Assembly (NCBI GenBank): GCA_025363295.1
Contig: JANYEC010000031.1
Span: 1-45,815, forward strand
From: Akkermansiaceae bacterium
GTDB taxonomy: Bacteria; Verrucomicrobiota; Verrucomicrobiia; Verrucomicrobiales; Akkermansiaceae
Direction: 5' to 3'
DNA: 45,815 bases
The first letter of the stretch is position 1; every line of letters starts with the position of its first letter. Both the position numbers and the translations under genes were made by a program. The notes beneath the pieces were generated by a model that ran no database searches, had not been told where the DNA came from, and saw only the letters and a list, made by a program, of their open reading frames with translations. Positions 41,370 through 45,815 of the stretch are shown here, one piece after another.

Positions 41370-42563
41370 ATGAAATCTATTAGTTACTTGCTCGCTACCC
41401 TGCTGATTCCTAGTGCTCTGCATGCAGAGGATGATATCCCGCTGCTGCGCCCAGGGGAACGGCAGGCTGTGGATCAACAAGCGGATGAATTTAACGTCGC
41501 AGTGATGCCTGCAATCACGGCTGCGGCGAAATCCACGGTTAGGGTTTGGTCCGGTACCCGGCGCTTGGCATACGGCACCGTCGTGGGAGATGGCTCGAAA
41601 ATCCTCACCAAGTGGAGTGAGGTGGCCAGCGCTAACGGAAATCTACGGGTGGAAGCCGGTGGAGCCGAGCTGCGCTCTGTCAAATTGTCCGGAGTGTATG
41701 AAGATGAAGACCTTGTGTTGTTAGATGTCCAGGGCAGTCCGTTGACACCGGTGAAGTGGTCGTTCGAAAAACCGAAACTCGGCAGTTTCCTCGTCGCCTC
41801 CCAACCTGACGGCCGCCCTGCCGCATTTGGTGTGGTGAGTGTGCCGGAGCGAAATTTGCGCGATACCGACCAATCATTTCTAGGCATCGTCGGGACCCCA
41901 GGTTTCGCAGGTCCAGGCGTGAAAGTGGATAATGTCGCGGCGGATACCGGTGCAGCCGCCGCTGGGATCAAACGGGGGGATGTGATTCTCAAGGTCGGAG
42001 AGCGGTCGATTTCTGGATTGTTGGAATTAAAAAACTCACTCACCGGCGTGTCCCCGGGGCAAAAAGTCACTCTCTGGGTGGACGCCGGAGGGAGCAAGAA
42101 ATCCGTCGAAGTGCTTTTAGGCAACCGACCGAAACTTGGGCAGTTTTCCGGCGATAGACTGCAACAAATGGAGCGCATGGGCGGCCCGATTAGCGAAGTG
42201 CGTGACTCGTTCTCCCACGCCATTCAAACCGATATGAGACCCAAACCCAACCAAATCGGCGGCCCTGTGGCTGACTTAAAAGGCGGGGTGTTAGGTATCA
42301 CGATGGCGCGCGCGGATCGGACTCGTTCGTTCGTCATGCCCGCTGCTGCAGTGATCGATCTTTTGAAAAAGCCCGCAGGTGACCCCGCTGTGGCGCAAGT
42401 CCGGCAGCCAGAAGAAGAAGCCCCACTGCCGACCCGTGAAATGGCGCCTCAGGGCAGGAGAATGCCCGGCGGCGAAGAGCGGATGCGCCGTCACCTCAGC
42501 GATATGCAGCGTCTAATGGATTACATGCGCGACGAGATGCAGGGCTTGGAAGATCAGCACTGA
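41370..42563 (+). CDS. HtrA-like pseudoprotease with PDZ domain inserted in the protease fold
   Basis: 397 residues with a signal peptide (1-19). The first part aligns with the N-terminal half of an HtrA protease: GTVVGDGSKILTKWSEV corresponds to the segment with the catalytic His, here Ser83, and EDLVLLDV keeps the Asp (about 114). A PDZ domain then occupies about 171-252 (FAGPGVKVDNVAADTGAAAAGIKRGDVILKVG...). Only after it does the second half of the protease resume, at IQTD (285-288), then NQIGGPVADLKGGVLGI, where the nucleophile Ser is Ile296. The C-terminus is a 45-residue charged helix, Met/Arg-rich. No activity is expected; it may sense or tether substrates for the active HtrA upstream. 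It is translated from ATG 41370. Confidence 0.82.
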   Translation: MKSISYLLATLLIPSALHAEDDIPLLRPGERQAVDQQADEFNVAVMPAITAAAKSTVRVWSGTRRLAYGTVVGDGSKILTKWSEVASANGNLRVEAGGAELRSVKLSGVYEDEDLVLLDVQGSPLTPVKWSFEKPKLGSFLVASQPDGRPAAFGVVSVPERNLRDTDQSFLGIVGTPGFAGPGVKVDNVAADTGAAAAGIKRGDVILKVGERSISGLLELKNSLTGVSPGQKVTLWVDAGGSKKSVEVLLGNRPKLGQFSGDRLQQMERMGGPISEVRDSFSHAIQTDMRPKPNQIGGPVADLKGGVLGITMARADRTRSFVMPAAAVIDLLKKPAGDPAVAQVRQPEEEAPLPTREMAPQGRRMPGGEERMRRHLSDMQRLMDYMRDEMQGLEDQH

Positions 42564-42589
42564 TCGGGAAAAAAAGGACGTCGGGGTGA

Positions 42590-42640
42590 ATTGCCCGCTG
42601 CGGGCGAAGCGGCAAGGCATCCGTCTATTCCGCTTGCCGG
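42590..42640. repeat. Palindromic intergenic element upstream of purH
   Basis: GCCCG (42593-42597) with CGGGC (42601-42605), and CGGCAAG (42610-42616) with CTTGCCG (42633-42639), form two adjacent hairpins. The AAGCGGCA sequence resembles the REP-like unit at 6313-6320. It could be a structured leader for purH or an inserted REP; no known riboswitch was recognised. Confidence 0.4.
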
Positions 42641-42718
42641 GCGGCGGTGGGTTCGTTACGGGGTGCGCCCCCGGTTGGCATTCGGCCGATCGGAAAATCA
42701 CCTCCGAGAACGAATTTT

Positions 42719-44260
42719 ATGCCCATCACCCGCGCCCTTCTCTCCGTTTCCGACAAGACTGGCCTTGCGGATTTTGCCAAGGAACTTCACGACCTCGGGG
42801 TTGAACTCCTCTCCACCGGCGGCACTTCGAAGACCCTTCGCGAGGCTGGATTACCCGTGATCGATGTGTCCGAATTCACCGGCGCACCCGAACTCTTCGA
42901 CGGCCGCCTGAAAACGCTCCACCCGAAAGTCCACGGCGGACTTCTGCACCGCCGCGATGACAAAGTGCACGTCGCCCAAGCCAAAGCGAACGACATTCCG
43001 CCGATCGATTTGGTCGTGGTGAATCTCTATCCGTTTGAGGAAACCGTCGCCAAACCGGATGTCACGCTGGAAGAAGCCATCGAAAAAATCGACATCGGCG
43101 GCCCGTCCATGCTACGCAGCGCTGCAAAAAATCACACCAGCGTCACCGTCATCGTCGATCCCTCCGACTACTCCCGAGTGATCGAGGAAATGAAGGAAAA
43201 TAACGGCAACACCACCAAGGGCTTCCGCGAGCAACTTGCCGTGAAGGTTTTTCTCCGTACCTCGCAATACGACGCCGCCATCACCGACTATCTCGGTCAG
43301 TGCCGCACCGGCACGGGATGCAATTTCACCCTCAGCTTGCCGCTCGAACAGGAACTTCGCTACGGTGATAATCCACACCAGAAGTGCTCACTTTATGGCA
43401 ATTTCAAGGAGTTCTTCACCCAAGTCCAAGGCAAGGAACTCAGTTATACCAACGTACTCGACATTGAGGCTGCGGCGGATCTCATTCTCGATTTCGTGCG
43501 CCCCACCGTCGCCATCCTCAAGCACACAAACCCTTGCGGCGTCGGCCAAGATGACGAGGATTTGCGCATTGCCTGGCAGAAGGCATTTGAAACCGACCGC
43601 CAAGCCCCGTTCGGCGGCGTGATCGTTTGCAACCGCCCGCTCACCCTTGAACTCGCACGCGTCATTTCGGAAATTTTCACCGACGTCATCATCGCCCCTG
43701 AGTTCGAGTCGGACGCCCGCGCGCTCCTGCAGAAGAAGAAAAACCTGCGTCTCATGAGAATGAACAACGGCTACCTCAACGAGAAAAAATCCCCCGTCAT
43801 TCGTTCCTGCCCCGGTGGCCTCATGGTGATGGATCGCGATCACACCGCGCTTGGCCTCGACAATCTCGAATCCAAAGTTGTCACCAAACGCCCGCCCACG
43901 CAGGAGGAAATGCGCGCCATGCGCTTCGGTTGGCGGATCGTGAAACACGTGAAATCGAACGCAATCGTTTACTCGAGCGCCGACCGCACCCTGGGCATCG
44001 GTGCTGGCCAAATGAGCCGCGTGGATTCCTCACGCATCGCGATTTGGAAAGCCAAAGAAGCGGGACTTGATCTCAAAGGCAGCATCGTCGCCTCGGACGC
44101 CATGTTCCCTTTTGCGGACGGCTTGCAGTCCGCCATCGACGCCGGAGCCACCGCCTGCATCCAGCCCGGCGGTTCCGTTAGGGACCCTGAAGTCATCGCC
44201 GCCGCCGACGCCGCCGGCATGGCCATGATCTTTACCGGTCATCGCCACTTCAGGCATTGA
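42719..44260 (+). CDS. purH: Bifunctional AICAR formyltransferase / IMP cyclohydrolase
   Basis: 513 residues from ATG 42719; the upstream frame to 42647 has no family counterpart. The N-terminal IMP cyclohydrolase (MGS-like) domain shows [22 protein letters not shown], and [15 protein letters not shown]. The AICAR transformylase domain shows [25 protein letters not shown] with the catalytic Lys-His pair, and the closing [14 protein letters not shown] and FTGHRHFRH. It catalyses the last two steps of IMP synthesis in the cytoplasm. It stands about 40 kb from purE-purK and so is regulated separately, with a palindromic leader just upstream. Confidence 0.95.
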   Translation: MPITRALLSVSDKTGLADFAKELHDLGVELLSTGGTSKTLREAGLPVIDVSEFTGAPELFDGRLKTLHPKVHGGLLHRRDDKVHVAQAKANDIPPIDLVVVNLYPFEETVAKPDVTLEEAIEKIDIGGPSMLRSAAKNHTSVTVIVDPSDYSRVIEEMKENNGNTTKGFREQLAVKVFLRTSQYDAAITDYLGQCRTGTGCNFTLSLPLEQELRYGDNPHQKCSLYGNFKEFFTQVQGKELSYTNVLDIEAAADLILDFVRPTVAILKHTNPCGVGQDDEDLRIAWQKAFETDRQAPFGGVIVCNRPLTLELARVISEIFTDVIIAPEFESDARALLQKKKNLRLMRMNNGYLNEKKSPVIRSCPGGLMVMDRDHTALGLDNLESKVVTKRPPTQEEMRAMRFGWRIVKHVKSNAIVYSSADRTLGIGAGQMSRVDSSRIAIWKAKEAGLDLKGSIVASDAMFPFADGLQSAIDAGATACIQPGGSVRDPEVIAAADAAGMAMIFTGHRHFRH

Positions 44261-44294
44261 TCGCACCGGAAGCGCGGATCCAGAGTCTGCGCTA

Positions 44295-44391
44295 GCAGGC
44301 CCGAAAAAAATGGCGTAGCCCAGACCGACCGGCCCTTAGGCAAATTCATTTCGCGCGAAGGCCTGCTTGCAGGGTTTCGCCCGCAGCAAGC
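44295..44391. repeat. Structured intergenic region after purH
   Basis: GCAGGCC (44295-44301) pairs with GGCCTGC (44360-44366), and GCTTGC (44365-44370) with GCAAGC (44386-44391). These could form alternative hairpins between the purH end and the convergent lnt remnant, plausibly a terminator. Confidence 0.35.
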
Positions 44392-44430
44392 TCCGGGACC
44401 AAAGCCCGAATCCGGCAGGTGATGATTCCG

Positions 44431-44811
44431 TTAGATTAAAGCTGTTGGCTGCCTAAGAGGCAGGAATAGGAAAACCCAACCGGCAGCCGCCAAGGCAAGC
44501 ACGCACCACGGCGTAAGCCAGCCGAAGCGGGTGTAGAAAGTGAGCCTCGTTTCGCGTTTGACGATTCCGGTGATGGGTCCCTGCTTGAGCGCATCAAGCC
44601 GGGCGTGGACATGACCGTAAGGATCGATGATTTGCGACACTCCGGAAGTGGCGACGACGAAAATCCAGCGACCGTTCTCACAGGCGCGGATGCGGAACAA
44701 CTCCGCATGCTGGTCATGCTGGCGGACGGTCCACTTATCCTCAATGCCTCCTGTGTGTGATTGCCTGGGAGCGAGGAATCAGCCAACCCGTTGTTCATCA
44801 AAATGAATGGG
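44431..44811 (-). pseudogene. lnt: 3' fragment of an apolipoprotein N-acyltransferase-like gene, cut by an IS element
   Basis: The minus-strand frame ending at TAA 44431 encodes the Lnt/nitrilase C-terminus: Q-H-D-Q-H-A-E-L-F-R-I-R-A-C-E-N-G-R, V-A-T-S-G-V-S-Q-I-I-D-P-Y-G, then L-T-F-Y-T-R-F-G-W and a last membrane helix. The frame stays open upstream to about 44780, where a TGA appears. A neighbouring frame (MNNGLADSSLPGNHT) seems to carry the sequence further. That suggests a frameshift in the CACACACA run near 44750-44757. The left end of the IS3-type element lies at about 44812. Lnt N-acylates lipoproteins at the inner membrane. The fragment lacks the catalytic Glu and Lys and cannot work alone; the 5' part should lie beyond the IS. 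Confidence 0.6.
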
Positions 44812-44856
44812 TGAGGTGCGCTAGATTTCTGGACCAGGAGGCACCAGAATCCATCC

Positions 44857-45174
44857 ATGAATCCCATCAAACCAAGAAAGCAATACACCCCTGAGTTCAA
44901 AGCCCAGGCCATCGAACTGCTCGCCATTGGCAGGCCAGTTGCCCAACTCGCAGAAGAACTCTGTGTCAGCGCAAACCTCCTCTACTCCTGGAAAAGCAGC
45001 TCGCAGGGCGCGCGGGTCGGGAGCGAAGGCGGACGAGCCGTAGGCGAGGACGCCGCAGCGGACGACCCGCGCGCCCTGCGACGCGAAATCGCCATCCTCC
45101 GCCAGGAGAATGAGATTTTAAAAAAAGCCGCGGTCATCCTCGGCACCAAAACCCAACCCAATTACGGGCGATGA
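44857..45174 (+). CDS. IS3-family transposase OrfA
   Basis: 105 residues. The N-terminal helix-turn-helix (YTPEFKAQAIELLAIG then V-A-Q-L-A-E-E-L-C-V-S-A-N-L-L-Y-S-W) is the HTH_Tnp_1 domain. It is followed by a polar spacer and a leucine-zipper-like helix, LRREIAILRQENEILKKAAVIL, typical of OrfA. A run of seven A residues at 45120-45126 lies near the end in an A-AAA-AAG context and is the probable site of -1 frameshifting into orfB. The stop TGA (45172-45174) overlaps the orfB ATG. Confidence 0.9.
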   Translation: MNPIKPRKQYTPEFKAQAIELLAIGRPVAQLAEELCVSANLLYSWKSSSQGARVGSEGGRAVGEDAAADDPRALRREIAILRQENEILKKAAVILGTKTQPNYGR

Positions 45175-45815
45175 TTGATCTCATTCATCAACAAACCGGC
45201 CACGGCATCCGGCCGATCTGCCAGGTTCTCGAAGTCCCGCGCAGCAGCTACTACCACGCCTCCCAGCCGACTCCCTGCCAAAGCGCGGACATCGCCATTG
45301 GCGAGATCATCGAGGCGGTTTTCAAGCGTCACCGCCGCCGCTACGGCTACCGCCGAATCCACTCGGATCTATCCGATAAAGGCGTCGTTTGCGCCGCCGC
45401 CCGAGTTCGTCGGATCATGGAAGAACGTGGCCTGCACGCCATCCAGCCCAAGACCTACGTGCCGAAAACCAGTGACGGAAGAGCCGACAAACCTTCGCCA
45501 AACCTCCTGCTCGAAACGCCCCTCCCCCTGCAACCCGACAAGGTCTGGGCTGGCGACATCACCTACATCCCGACGGTGGAAGGCTGGCGTTATTTGGCCG
45601 TCATCATTGACCTGTGTTCGCGTCGCATCGTCGGCTGGGCACTTGCCGACCACATGCGTTCCGAGCTCGTCACAGACGCCCTCAAGCAAGCTCTCGGCTC
45701 TCGCACCATCGCACCTGGGCTCATTTTCCACAGTGATCGCGGGAGCCAATATGGCAGCCGCAGCCACCGGCAAATGCTGGACGCCGCCGGGATCCTCCAG
45801 AGCATGTCGGCCCGC
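45171..45815 (+). CDS. IS3-family transposase OrfB (partial, runs off the window)
   Basis: Starts at ATG 45171 within the ATGA overlap with orfA and is open to the last base (215 codons). It begins MIDLIHQQTGHGIRPICQVL, then the HTH_21 segment (Y-G-Y-R-R-I-H-S-D-L). The integrase core follows: the first catalytic Asp in W-A-G-D-I-T-Y and the second in F-H-S-D-R-G-S-Q-Y. The third residue (Glu) of the DDE triad lies beyond the window. The frame is -1 relative to orfA and stays open back through the A7 run, so an OrfAB fusion can be made by frameshifting. Confidence 0.92.
   Translation, partial: MIDLIHQQTGHGIRPICQVLEVPRSSYYHASQPTPCQSADIAIGEIIEAVFKRHRRRYGYRRIHSDLSDKGVVCAAARVRRIMEERGLHAIQPKTYVPKTSDGRADKPSPNLLLETPLPLQPDKVWAGDITYIPTVEGWRYLAVIIDLCSRRIVGWALADHMRSELVTDALKQALGSRTIAPGLIFHSDRGSQYGSRSHRQMLDAAGILQSMSAR

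Larger units (their letters stand above)
44812..45815 (+). mobile_element. IS3-family insertion sequence (right end outside the window)
   Basis: The likely left end is TGAGGTGCGCTAGATTTCTG followed by GACC (from 44812). Its TG start and internal TGGACC resemble the ends of IS3/IS150-type elements. orfA and orfB follow in the usual -1 arrangement. The element is inserted in the lnt-like gene. The right end and target duplication are not visible. Confidence 0.7.

Noticed and set aside
1..45815. Apparent excess of GTTAG/CTAAC and of Leu codons TTA/CTA before G-starting codons
   Set aside because: A hand count of Leu codons in rsmC showed no dependence on the next base, and the pentamer seems at most about twofold over composition in one stretch I checked. 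Not firm enough to report.
1..45815. CRISPR array, tRNA or rRNA genes, phage modules
   Set aside because: No regularly spaced direct repeats, no tRNA T-arm-like segments in intergenic DNA and no phage structural proteins were found by eye.

Overview
The window reads as a chromosomal segment of a Gram-negative bacterium of the phylum Verrucomicrobiota (Verrucomicrobiales-like). No rRNA or other marker settles this. The inference rests on a PEP-CTERM protein built from autotransporter-type beta-strand repeats, a DUF1080 secreted protein, a secreted GH29 fucosidase, many small lipoproteins and lineage-type hypothetical proteins, moderately high GC, and palindromic REP-like and MITE-like intergenic elements. 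Most start codons have no clear Shine-Dalgarno sequence. No tRNA, rRNA or CRISPR array was seen.

Layout. 1-615: AT-richer left edge with the tail of a possible transposase and a small gene broken by an in-frame TAG. 616-5270 (minus): purE-purK-fruK, a GH25-like lipoprotein and a secreted endonuclease/exonuclease/phosphatase-fold protein. 5596-11360: a membrane protein, a REP-like repeat, an entericidin-type lipoprotein, a membrane-anchored coiled-coil protein, an MBL/beta-CASP protein, a flavoprotein, a 2Fe-2S thioredoxin-like ferredoxin and a DUF2306 membrane protein. 11422-14164: a YARHG-domain protein, an RsmC-type rRNA methyltransferase, a MITE of about 226 bp whose TA target forms the rsmC stop codon, and an RsuA-type pseudouridine synthase. 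14154-17131: two divergent flavoproteins with the WxWxIP signature of flavin-dependent halogenases. 17255-21422: a DUF1080 protein, RapA, and a nucleotidyltransferase with a small overlapping ORF. 21945-25481: a PEP-CTERM beta-strand-repeat protein and an alpha-L-fucosidase. 25563-29543: secreted, lipoprotein and membrane proteins of unknown function and a TPR protein. 29766-33500: infA, scpA, a membrane-anchored protein and metF. 33622-40248: an EF-hand protein, then two class A penicillin-binding proteins flanking a conserved protein of unknown function. 40344-44260: an HtrA protease, a catalytically dead HtrA-like paralogue and purH. 44431-45815: the 3' end of an lnt-like gene cut by an IS3-family element that runs off the window.

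How the genes relate. purE, purK and purH are de novo purine genes but lie about 40 kb apart. rsmC, rsuA, infA and rapA serve translation and transcription, and scpA serves chromosome condensation. Envelope functions dominate the right half: peptidoglycan synthesis, periplasmic quality control and lipoprotein maturation.

The most notable observations are two apparent pseudoenzymes beside intact paralogues. One is an HtrA-like protein that has lost His and Ser and appears to carry its PDZ domain inside a split protease fold. The other is a class A PBP with an intact glycosyltransferase half and an eroded transpeptidase half. The divergent halogenase-like pair and the nested palindromic MITE come next.
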